From Manihot esculenta (Eukaryota > Streptophyta > Magnoliopsida > Malpighiales > Euphorbiaceae), in contig NC_035172.2 in the NCBI RefSeq assembly GCF_001659605.2, forward strand, positions 19,965,051 to 20,029,050: a DNA stretch of 64,000 nt, read 5' to 3'. The translations under genes and the position numbers were made by a program. Under the pieces are notes generated by a model that was not told where the DNA came from, ran no database searches, and saw only the letters and a program-made list of their open reading frames with translations. The first letter of the stretch is position 1. Each line of letters opens with the position of its first letter. Of the stretch, positions 21,918 to 32,834 are shown one piece after another.

Positions 21918-24284
21918 TGTAACAGCCCGGAAACCGGTACCCCTCTGTAACGGTTCCAAACTACTCGGCACTAGGATCCAGATCGGCTTAAGGCCGCCTA
22001 GACCCGTAGTAAGCCTAACCTGAACTCTGTGTAATCCCATACATGATCCGAATGGACTACCGTTCTTTAAAACTTTTCTTTAAAACTACCAGACTTAACC
22101 TTTAAAACACTCTCTGTAGGTCCAATCATGTGAACCCAAAGCTCAGATATCCTAATCTGAACTAGCCCTTAGGGCTATCTGTACTACACCAGTGATACTC
22201 TACCAAGTAACCTCCATGCACTATGCGCTGTGTCATAGAACCCACTCTGTCAGGGTCAGCATATCATAAGTTAACTTGGCTACCATAGAGTCACAGGAAT
22301 CAAACCTGGTCTTCTCTATTATGGATCACAGGAATCAAACCTGGTCTTTCCTCTGCACTGGTCTTGGGTCAAAGGAATTAATCCCTGTCTTCCCTCACAG
22401 TTATAATTCACTGGGTTTTCGAAACATAACATTGATTAAGTCTGTTTTGACTCATTTCTCATCAAGAAACATAAAACAGGATACATGCAAATACTAGGGA
22501 TCAACACACACTAGGCAAAGCACATTCTAAACCATATCCTACGCACTTACTATCTATTACATGCCTTTACATATATCTCTTGAATTTACATCATGTCCAC
22601 ACTAAGCTATTACACATGCAGTCGTCTCATCAACACTCTGCTGTTGCTGACTTCCCTGCTATACTGAACCTGCAAAACTGGGATTAAGGGAAAGGGATGA
22701 GCTATAAAGCCTAGTGAGTAGAATACTGAAAACAGTTCATTCATACGCATTTTATATGAACATGCATCACAACTCAAACATTCCACATCTTGGATTAGAC
22801 ATGACCTCAAAACTCCCTCGACGGGCTATTGATGTCGCCTTGGTCCAATCCTCACTGTCAATGAATAATGCAATGCACCAACTTCGTGATTCTAATGTAA
22901 GCACCCTATATAAATCATAGCATTCATGATGCATGAACTATGCTCAAACATTCTGTTTTTCTGTAAAAAGATTAAGATTAGTTCTACTCACCTCTGCTCC
23001 TCTGGCAGATACTGTACTGACTCTGAAACACCTACCACTGGTGACCTCCTCGATCTCTCGGGTCCAATCCTACACAAATGGACTCGAATGAGGTGTCAAA
23101 CATACTCGGAACAACTCTTAACCAATTCCCTATAATCCCTTCTGAACCTCTGAAAACAATCACATAAAACATGCAAAAGAAGGCTGGACAGAACACATTC
23201 GGCGGCAGGTTCGGCGGCCGAATGCCCTGTCCAGAGCCGAAACTCACATACTTTCGGCGGCCGAATCTCCACTTTCGGCTGCCGAACCCTTTCGGAGGCA
23301 AGGTTCGGGGGCCACGACACACGCCAGAGACGAAAGTCTCTAACCTTCGGCGGCCGAAACCCCTAAACAGAGCCGAACCTTAAAACACTCGGGGGCAAGC
23401 TGTGGCAGCCTAAGCCACCAAGCAAGGGGTTCGGCGGCCGAATGCTCCTTCGGCTGCCGAACCTGAGTTCTTCAAGAACTCAGCTTCTCCCGCAACCTAG
23501 CTCCTCCATCCTTTCTACCTCTCTAAACATGCATAACTTCATTCCTCAACACATATATACTCAAGTATATAAACAAAGGGGTCCCAAAACTTCCTAAAAA
23601 CCCCAACACAACAACATATCATAACACAGAACATGCTTACACCATTAAACCATCAAAACTACACTTTAACCCTATATATGCAATTCTACCCTCAACCTCT
23701 TTAAAAGCTGTTATAAATCATTAAAACAAGTTTAAAATCCTTTCTTACCTCTGGAAAACAGAAGCTAAACAACCTGAACACCAAGCTATGCACCACCACC
23801 TCTTCTTCTTTTACCACACCACCAACCTTCTCTTGTGACATAAAACCTTCAAAACCACTTAAAACAATCAAACCTCTGCATGAGCTGATAAAAACTCTGC
23901 AGATGAGTCATGGGAGACGTGGCATAACCTCTGGAACGATTTGGAAGCAACACATGTCCAAAACCGTGACTAAGGATTGCCCATTCGTTGGCTGACCAGC
24001 TCAGCTTCGGCTGCCGAATCGCATGCAAAACCATGCAACATTCGGGGGCCGAACTTAACCTTCGGAGGCCGAACATTGGGCACTTTCGGCGGCCGAACTT
24101 ACCTTCGGCGGCCGAACCTGGCCTTTGTCCCCATACCCTTTTCTCTTCAAAAGTCAATCCTATTCTAGTCAAATCCTGAAAAATCTTTTAGAAAACCTTC
24201 ACTCTACCCTTCTAGAAATCGCTGACATCCCTGAACTCCATCGGACGATAGGAATTCCGATGCTGGATTTAGCCGGGTATTACA
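21918..24284 (-). repeat. Element C 5' LTR
   Basis: It is nearly identical to 17483-19861. The visible indel is a 12-bp palindrome half unit near 23346. It ends TATTACA directly before the duplication AAACC. Confidence 0.94.
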
Positions 24285-25420
24285 AAACCCAACATATTTA
24301 TGGCATTGTTGTCTTAGCCATGTAAATTAGAATCACATATCTAAGCTCCATAAGGATGGTTTATTAGATTCATTTGAAAATTGTGAATCTTGTTTGCTTG
24401 GTAAGATGACAAAGGATCTTTTTACTAGACAAGGTCAAAGGGCTTCAGACTTATTGGGCTTAGTACATACAGATGTATGTGGCCCACTAAGTATTAGTGC
24501 CAAGGGAGGTTATCAGTACTTCATTACATTCACTGATGATTTCAGTAGGTATGGCTATGTCTACCTAATGAAACATAAACATGAATCATTTGAAATGTTT
24601 AGAACTTTTCAAAATGAAGTACAAAATCAACTTGGTAGAGCTATTAAAATGCTTCAATCTGATCGAGGTGGTGAATATTTGAGCCAAGAGTTTGATGAAC
24701 ATCTTAGAAATTGTGGAATGGTTTCGCAATTAACTCCTCTAGTAACCCTCCACAATGGAATGGTGTTTCTAAAAGGAGAAATCGAATTTTATTAGATATA
24801 GTTCGATCTATGATGAGTCAAACAAATCTCCCTTTACCATTGTGGGGTTATGCCTTGGAGACAACTGCATTCATTTTAAACTGAGTACTATCAAAAGCGG
24901 TTGAAAAGACACCATATGAGTTATGGACTGGCAAAATGCCCAGTTTGTCTTTTCTTAAGATTTAGGGTTGTGAGGCTTATGTGAAACGCCCAATTTTAGA
25001 TAAGCTAGCTCTAAAATCTATCAAGTGCAATTTTATGGGGTATCCTAATGAAACCAAAGGATACTATTTCTATATTTCCTCAGAGAACAGAGTGTTGCTC
25101 GAAATGGTACATTTTTAGAAAAGGAATTTATCTCTTAGAGAATCAGTGGGAGTACAGTGCGACTTAAGGAAACTCAAGCACCACAAGAGAGCATTGAACC
25201 GTTGATAGAACCACTTCCAGAACCACAAACAGTTGTGGAAGCTGAAAGGGTGACACAAGTCCCATGCAGATCTGATAGGATGCATCATTAGCCTGAGAGA
25301 TATGGATTTCTCATGACTGATAGTCGTGAACTTTTGCTCATTGATCAAGATGAGCCTACTACCTATCAAGAGGTTGCGTCAGGTCTAGATTCTGAGAAAT
25401 GACTTTCTGCCATAAAATCT
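24285..25420 (+). pseudogene. Copia G integrase (broken)
   Basis: After element C the protein resumes with the zinc-finger region (CESCLLGKMTK near 24380-24420) and the core: HTDVCGPLS with the first Asp and LQSDRGGEYLSQ with the second. The open part runs 24394-24795. A frameshift follows near 24745, and in the continuing frame the third catalytic residue is changed: the motif expected as GVSERRN reads GVSKRRN, so the Glu is Lys. Stops follow near 24883 and 24963. The linker to RT (24970-25420) is degenerate. Confidence 0.88.
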
Positions 25421-26304
25421 GAAATGCAATCCATGTATGACAATCGAGTTTGGTCATTAATTGATCCCCCTGAGGGTGTTAAGACCATTGGTTGCAAATG
25501 GGTTTTCAAGAAGAAAGCTGACATGGATGAAAATGTGCATACCTACAAAGCAAGGCTTGTTGCAAAAGGTTTCAAACAAACTCATGGTATAGACTATGAT
25601 GAGACCTTTTCGCCAGTTGCAATGCTTAAGTCAGTTAGAATTCTCATTGCCATTGCTGGGTACTATGATTACAAGATATGGCAAATGGATGTCAAAATAG
25701 CTTTCCATAATGGAAACTTGCTCGAGGATGTGTACATGACACAACCTGAGGGTTTTGTAATCCCTAAGAATTCTGGAAAGATTTGCAAGCTTCAAAGATC
25801 CATTTATGGATTGAAGCAAGCCTCTCGAAGCTGGAATCTTCATTTTGATGAGATAGTCAGGGACTTTGGATTCATCAAGAATGAAGATGAACCTTGTGTT
25901 TACAAGATGATTAGTGGGAGTGCAGTTGTGTTTTTAGTCCTATATGTGGATGACATATTACTCATTGGAAATGATATCCCTACCTTGCAAAAGGTTAAGA
26001 CTTGGTTAGGGAATTCTTTTTCAATGAAGGACTTAGGCGAGGCTGGATATATCCTTGGTGTTAAGATCTATAGGGGTAGATCCAAGAGGATAATCGGTCT
26101 GACTCAAAGTACTTATATTGACAAGGTACTGAAAAGGTTCAGCATGCAAGATTCCAAAAGAGGATTCTTGCCCATGTCTCATGGTATTCATCTCAGCAAG
26201 AATCAATGTCCTATGACATCTGATGAGCGAGAATGGATGAATAAGATTCCTTATGTTTCTGCTATTGGATCTATCATGTATACAATGTTATGTACTAGAC
26301 CAGA
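25421..26304 (+). pseudogene. Copia G reverse transcriptase
   Basis: This open stretch shows the Ty1/copia RT order: IGCKWVFKKK, ARLVAKGFKQTHGIDYDETF, WQMDVKIAFHNG (the usual AFLNG is AFHNG), QPEGFV, LQRSIYGLKQASR, and the catalytic LYVDDILLIGND. It ends in MYTMLCTRPD, where element F is inserted. The frame continues at 58846 after the repeated CCAGA. Confidence 0.92.
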
Positions 26305-29300
26305 TGTAACGACCTGGGATCCGGACCACTAGTGGCGCTAGGATTCAGATTGATTTAGGTCGCCGGAACCTATTGTAAGCCTACTAAACATCCTGTGTAC
26401 CTGATAAAATCCCATACATGATCATACATTTTCATAAAACTTAAAACATTTCATGAACCAAGGCATGACCTGTGCATGCATCATAATCTATATATATAAA
26501 ACCCACAATAAAGCCCTCATCATATGCTCTAGAATGGTAACCATTACATGCCTCAAGTTTGGTTCAAACATAACTCATCATTAAAAACTTTTACATAAAG
26601 ATCATGAACAACAGGGATTACAAAACTATCATTAGGGTAAAGCACAATTCTAATCCATAAGATATTACATGTCCACTACTATTCTATTACATTAAAACTG
26701 TACAAAAAGCTATGCCGACTCTCCCAAGCTATCTGCGCTCCTGCAAACCTGGGGTTATGGGAAAGGGATAAGCTGTAAGAGCCTAGTGAGCAGAACATAA
26801 AAATAGTTTGATAATCATATGCTCATATGGAATGCATCACAACACAAACAATACACATCAAGATGGATTTGTCACCAGTAACCCTCTACATAATCCAATG
26901 TGCCCGGCCCACTATGGGTGCTCCTCAGGACTTTTGCTTAAACATAACATAACATATCCAATATGCCAGGGGTGTAGAATGGGCCTCACCTGGACTCTCC
27001 CTTACATAATGCCAGGGGCGTAGAATGGGCCTCACTTGGACTTCCATATCGCATCATACCATATCATATCATATCATATTGAGGGCTGGTGGATCATACA
27101 ACATCCATCCATAACAACAGTAAATTATGCAATGCATCGTATTCGTGAATTCTAATGCAAAACAACCTAGTATATAAACATGGCCTTCATGATGCATGAA
27201 CATGCTTAAAAAGTTTGATTTGCTTTAAGACAATAGATTAATTTAGTTCTACTCACCTCTGGCTGATGTTTGACTAAAACTGTAGCAGTTGTCTCACTAC
27301 TGGCCTCTACGGTCTCCTTGGTCCGATCCTACACAGGTGGACTCAAATGAGGGACCAAACATAACTATTACATGACTCTAAACAACTCCCCAAAATCCCT
27401 TAAAACATACCAAAACATGCATATAAAACAAGCAGAGGAAGGCTGGGCAGAGGACTTTCGGCGGTAGGTTCGGCAGCCGAAGGTCCTCCACAGATCCGAA
27501 AGTCATGCTTTTGAGGGTAGATTAGGCAGCCAAAAGGCTACCTCCCATGCAGGTTCGGCGGCCGAACCTTGCTTTAGCGGCCGAACCTGGGTTCTCCAAC
27601 AAGGCAGAACCCAAAACTGCCCTGTGCATTCAGCCTCCAAAACTTCTCAAATCCTCACATCCAACCCCTCAAAACATGTATATTGATCAGTCCAAATTTA
27701 GACCACTTATCATGATAGTATGAATGTTAATTTACACTTTTTCTGCTTAATTTTGTGATTTTGATCTTATTTTGCAGAAAATGATGTAAAGAGGTAATTT
27801 GGAGAAAATGCCCGTAAAACTGCCTAAAATAGAACAAAGGAGAGCAAGCATGCTAAGTTGCAACTGAAGAGGAGATAAATAAGGAAAGTAATTTGAAATT
27901 CAAATTTCAAATCTTCAAGAGCATTCAAAATTCAAAATTCAGCTTGTTTAGGAAGCCAAATCTCAAGAAGACATACTTGCCTCTCAAGCCTTGCACATTC
28001 AAAATTCAAAATTTAAAAGGAGGCTCCACCTCATCAATGCAACTTGGGCGGCAAGGGCAGCAAGGAAGACCAACTTGGATAGCAAGTAAAAGACTTAGGG
28101 CAGCACATAAACACTATAAAAGAAGACCTTAAGGAGCCGCACAACATCTTCTCCTCTCACTCTTCAATCGCCGCACCTCCCTTTGCATTCCAAGGCTACC
28201 GGCCACCTTCTCCCTTCTTCCTTTCTTTATTTTCTTGTTTTGTTTCAGCCATGAGTAGCTGAAACCTTTATTTATAGTTGAAGATTAGTTGATACTTTAG
28301 TTGTTTTATGGATTGGGAGATCTGAACACACATTGTTTAACTTGTATTTTTCAATATTCATGCAATGTCATGCTTAATTCCATTGTTGCTTTGTTATTTT
28401 GGTCAATATGGCCAATTGATTCTTGATTGCAAGGTAATAAATTGTTAGTTTGGATAGTTTTAAGTCCGTAATTGCTTGGATTGTTCAAACATAAGTAACT
28501 CTTGGCATAAAAACTAAAGAAATTGCATGATCTAGCGATATCACCATGCGTTTGGGTAGCTAGAATTAGGTCTCTCTATTTCTTAATGCAATTGATAGTT
28601 GTTAGATGCCTAAGGCCCAAAGAAGTGCCTTGGTAACTTGTTGATTAGTGATTGGTTAGAGGACATTCCCTAATTAATTTATGCTCAAGGAGAGATATGG
28701 TGGTGAGAAGCGTCTTCCATCTCCATAACTAATTTATTGAATCAAACAAAGGAACCTAAGTATCAATGATCAATCCCAACAACTGAAGTGGATCCATTTC
28801 TTCAACTAGAGCTTTTCTCATAATTGAATCTCTTTATTTTTATTATTCGCTTATTTTACTGCTTTCATTATTAGTTTAATTGAATCAATCTCAAACTCCC
28901 ATTTTTACTTTACTTGCATTTTACTTTTATTTTACTTTCAATTTGTTTTCTTGGTCTTGATAAGAAAGATAGGTAAGTATCAATTCCTTGTGGATTCGAT
29001 CCTTTCACCACTATCTGCAGTTGTAAAATTGTTGATAACTGAAAAGGTTATTTTTGACCGGCTTCGACAACCGCACAATCATATACTCACTCAAACATGC
29101 ACAAGGGGCATAAAACTAGCCTAAACCTTAACAAACAACTATAAAACATCACAAGAGCAAGCATTTATCATCAAAACTAACACAAACCCTAACACTTTAG
29201 ATCTAACTAAAACATGCATTTTTTAACCCTTAACCCTTTTTAAAACTTACTTAAAACATAGGAAAAGGCAAGGATCTACACTTACCTCTTGAAGATCTAA

Positions 29301-29808
29301 GGTAGATGCGACCCAAGCTTGGAGTTGAGGAGAAACGGTCTCCGGAGGTCTCCAAACTTTAAATCTTGGATTTAAGCTCAAATCTTCAAAAACGAGGGAA
29401 AACTTATGAATATTTTGAAGGAAAAACAACAAAATCAACAATGGAAGGGCAAGAACTCACCTTTGCCCGAAAATGGAGAGAGAAACTCTCCCATTTTCGG
29501 ATTGGAGGCCCCTTATAGGTGGCTGGCCAGACCACCTTCGGGGGCCGAAAGGAGAGCTCCCGCGGCAGCACCATGTTCGGCGGCTGAACATAAGTTTCGA
29601 TGGCCGAACCTGGGCTTTCCTTCCAAAACATTTTTTTTTCTTTTAAAAATTTCTTCCATACAAAAACCAACCGTAAAATCATAAAATTCATTTTGTGAAA
29701 AACTTATTTTACCCTTCCAAGAGGTTCCGACATCCGAGATTCCGGATTCCAATGGGGATTCCATCAGAAGGTTGAAATTTTGACGCTGAAGTCTAGCCGG
29801 GTATTACA
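26305..29808 (-). repeat. Element F 3' LTR, interrupted by solo LTR K
   Basis: It starts TGTAACGACC and ends GGGTATTACA. Without K it is about 2.1 kb, like the other copy. It contains an ATATC-type simple repeat near 27050-27078, a CCAGG/CCTGG array near 26970-27045, few TTCGGCNGCCGAA palindromes, and a minus-strand TATA-like TATAAGGGG at 29509-29517. Confidence 0.9.
27684..29081 (+). mobile_element. Solo LTR K of an Athila/Tat-like element (1398 bp)
   Basis: Comparison with the other F LTR shows that this block is an insertion. It starts TGATCAGTCC and ends GACAACCGCACAATCA, and has the GGCTTCGACAACCGC terminus seen in element E. Flanks are TATAT (27679-27683) and TATAC (29082-29086), a 5-bp duplication with one change. 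It shares with E the palindromic TTGAAATTCAAATTTCAAA stretch. No internal region is present. Confidence 0.85.
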
Positions 29809-29821
29809 TTCTCCCCCCTTA
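29809..29821 (-). other. Polypurine tract of element F
   Basis: The minus strand reads CTTAAGGGGGGAGAA before the LTR start. Confidence 0.82.
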
Positions 29822-29892
29822 AGAAAATTTGTCCCCAAAATTTCAACAAGCAAACATAAACATCAAGAAAACACATAAAACTTAAAACACTT

Positions 29893-30407
29893 ACCATAAA
29901 AGAGATAGGGGTACTGCTGGAGCATGGACTCCCGGGTCTCCCACGTGCACTTTTCCATATTGTGGTTATTTCAAAGGACTTTCACCATCACGATTTCCTT
30001 ATTCCTTAGCTTTCTGATTTGAGTGTCCACGATCCGCACTGGCTGCTCAACATAGGTGAGATATCATAGGACCTCTACATCAGGTTCATTAAGAACCTTG
30101 CCCAGATCTGACACGAACTTTCGTAACATGGAAACATGGAAAACCGAATGGATTCTCTCCATAGAAACAGGTAAATCTAACTTTTCAGATACATTCCCAA
30201 TCTTTTGCAAGATTTCGAAGGGTCCGATGTACCTTGGAGCTAGTTTAGCCTTTTTATCAAAGCGAATCACCCCTTTTATAGGAGACACCTTGAGCAACAC
30301 CATATCTCCCTCATGGAACACAACATGTTTTCTGCGGACATCTGCATAGCTCTTCTGCCGAATCACAGTAGTCCTCATTCTTTCTCTGATAATAGGCACT
30401 ACCCTGC
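29893..30407 (-). pseudogene. Element F integrase C-terminus and chromodomain tail
   Basis: The open part 30064-30399 encodes [20 protein letters not shown], the GPF/Y module [11 protein letters not shown] and HVSMLRKFVSD. A stop follows EPDVEVL, and the chromodomain tail (LRNKEIVMVKVL, CTWETRESML, YPYLF) continues with a further stop in place of Trp. It is cut at 30407 by element E. The preceding residues of the same protein are at 52045 onward, where the CCTGC duplication is found. Confidence 0.88.
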
Positions 30408-32222
30408 TGACTCGCGGTTGTCGAAGCTAGTAAAAAATAACCTTTCCGGTTATCAACAATTTACAACTGCAGATAGTGGTGAAAGGATCGAATCCACTGG
30501 GAATTGAGAACTTACTTATTTTCCTTATCGAGACCAATAAAATAAACTGAAACAAAAATAAACTGAAAAAGAAGAAAACTGAAAACGAGATAAACTGAAA
30601 TGAGATAAACTGAAACGAGAATAAACTGAAACGAGATAAAACTGAAACGAGATAAAACTGAAAGTAAAATGGGGGGTTTTGAGATTGATTCAATTAAACA
30701 ACTACTGAAAGCAATAAAATAAGTGAATAATAAAATAAAAGAGAAATAAATAATAAGAAAGCTCTAGTTGAAGAATTGGATCCACATAAGTTGTTGGGAT
30801 TGATCATTGGCACTTAGTTTCTTTTGATTGATTCAATAGATTAGTTATGGGGATGGAAGACGCTTCTCACCACCATGTCTCTCCTTATGATTAAACCAAT
30901 TAGGGAACGTCCTCTAATTAATTACTAATTAACAAATTTCCAAGGAACGGACTTGGGCCTTAGGCATCAAAACAATTGTTAATTGCATGAAGAGATAGAG
31001 AGATCCAATCCTAACTACTCAAACGCATGAGATGTCGTTAGATCATACAATTTCCTTAGTTTTTACACCAAGTGTTCTTATGTTTGAATAATCCAAGAAA
31101 TTATGGACTTAAATCATCCAAACTAACATATTATTAGTTTGTAATCAAGAATCAACGTAGATCTAAACAACAAAGCAATATTGAAATCAAGTATGAAATT
31201 GCACAAATATTGAACAACCAAAAGTTAAACAATGTTTGATCAAGTCTCCCAATCCATATAACAACTAAAGTATCACCTAATCTTCAACTAGAATAAAAGG
31301 TTTCAGCGTCTCATGGCTAAAACAAAAACTAAAAAATAAAGAAAAGAAGAAAGGTAGACGAAGAGATGTGGCCACTTGCAATCCCGTAGGTGTCTCCAAG
31401 GGGGAGTGTAAAGAGCATGGGGAGGCTCCTTATGTGTCTTTTTATAGTTGAAAAGTGTTGCCCTAGATGATACTTGCTTCCTAATTAGTGAAGAGGCTGC
31501 GCAAGATGTCAAGAGGCTGCCCAAAAGACTTCAAAAGGCTGTCCAAAATGCCCTTGGTCCAAGATGTGCCATCCATGCACATGTGAGAAGGGAAAAACGT
31601 GGGGCATGTGTTCAAGTGCAAGGAGTGGGGCCTTTGGTCTTTGCTTGCTGCTCAAGTGTCTTCAAGATACTGCCCAAGTGTCTTCAAGATACTGCCCAAG
31701 GTGCCCAAGACTTGTCTTCACACTATCCTTGCCGCCCATGCACAATGAAGGAAGGTGGAGCCTCCTTTTGCAATTTGAATTTGGAATGTGCATGGCATGA
31801 AGTGGGAAACATGTGATCTTAGGATTTGACTTCCTTACTAAGCTGAATCTTGAAATTCAAAATTTGAATATGAATCTTGGAGATTTGAATTTCAAAATGC
31901 TTTCCTTATCTGGCTCTTCATTTATGGCAACTTGAGACTTGGCTTCTTGAATAAGGAAAAGGCTATTTGGAGTTTTGAAATTTGAATTTCAAATTGCCTT
32001 GGCTGAATGTTCTTTCCTTATTTGCCACTTTCCTTATTTAGAACTTTCCTTATTTAGCTTGACTTGATTTCAACTTGGCAGGCTTGCACTCTTTTGCTGC
32101 AATTAAGGCAGTTTTAGGGGGATTTTCTCCAAAATGTCCTTTTACACCATTTTCTGCAAAATAATATCAAAAGCACTAAATTAAGCAGAAATCATGTAAA
32201 TAATCATTAATAATATTAAGAC
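30408..32222 (-). repeat. Element E 3' LTR, main part
   Basis: It aligns with 50342-52044. It retains about 100 bases near 31170-31275 that the other LTR lacks, and has a duplicated CTTCAAGATACTGCCCAAG unit near 31660-31700. It breaks at AAGAC, where solo LTR I begins; the last bases of the LTR are found at 46653-46678. Confidence 0.92.
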
Positions 32223-32834
32223 TGTAACAGCCCGGAAACCGGTACCCCTCTGTAACGGCCCAAACTGCTCGGCGCTAGGATCCAGATCAGCTTAAGGCCG
32301 CCGGGACCCGTAGCAAGCCTAAACTGAACTCTGTGTAGCTGATAAATCCCATACATGATCCAACTAGACCACTAGCTTTTTAAAACTTTTTCTGTAAAAC
32401 CACCAGGCTTAACCTTAAAATCACTCAGACCTATCAGTCTGAAATAGCCACCAGGGCCTACACCAGCGATCCACTACCAAGCTCAACCTCCATGCCCTAT
32501 GTCTGAAAACATAGAACCCACTCTCTTAGGGTCAGCATATCACCGGTTAGTCTTGGTTTTCGCTTTGGGTCAAGGGATTGAAACCCTTTCTTCCCTCACG
32601 GTCTGCTCTTGGGTCAAGGGATTGGAACCCTTTCTTCCCTAGTCACTGGAGTTTTCTAAACACATCATACGTTAAGCCTAGTTTGACACATTTCTCATCA
32701 AGAAACGTAAAACAGGATACATGCATACACCAGGGATTAAGCATACACCAGGCAAAGCACATTCTAAACCATAAACACACTCATTTACAATCTATTACAT
32801 ACATCTCTTTACTTTACATCATGTCCACTATTCT
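32223..32834 (-). repeat. Solo LTR I, first piece
   Basis: It contains two tandem copies (about 32561-32640) of a block starting TTGGGTCAAGGGATT, related to the TRIM LTR at 13343-13389. It ends with ATTCT, the duplication of element D. Confidence 0.88.

Larger units (their letters stand above)
17483..24284 (-). mobile_element. Non-autonomous Ty3/Gypsy element C inserted in copia G
   Basis: Two LTRs of 2379 and 2367 bp flank an internal region of only 2056 bp. The duplication AAACC is perfect on both sides (17478-17482 and 24285-24289). The interior has a degenerate protease region and a Gag with its core deleted, and no RT, RNase H or integrase. By eye the LTRs differ at about ten positions plus one 12-bp indel, so insertion is recent and must have used proteins supplied by another element. 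Confidence 0.93.

Noticed and set aside
31448..31816. ORF of 122 codons in E's LTR (parts repeated at 51382-51612)
   Set aside because: It lies inside the LTR, has no recognisable domain, and the second copy is shortened and shifted by small repeats.
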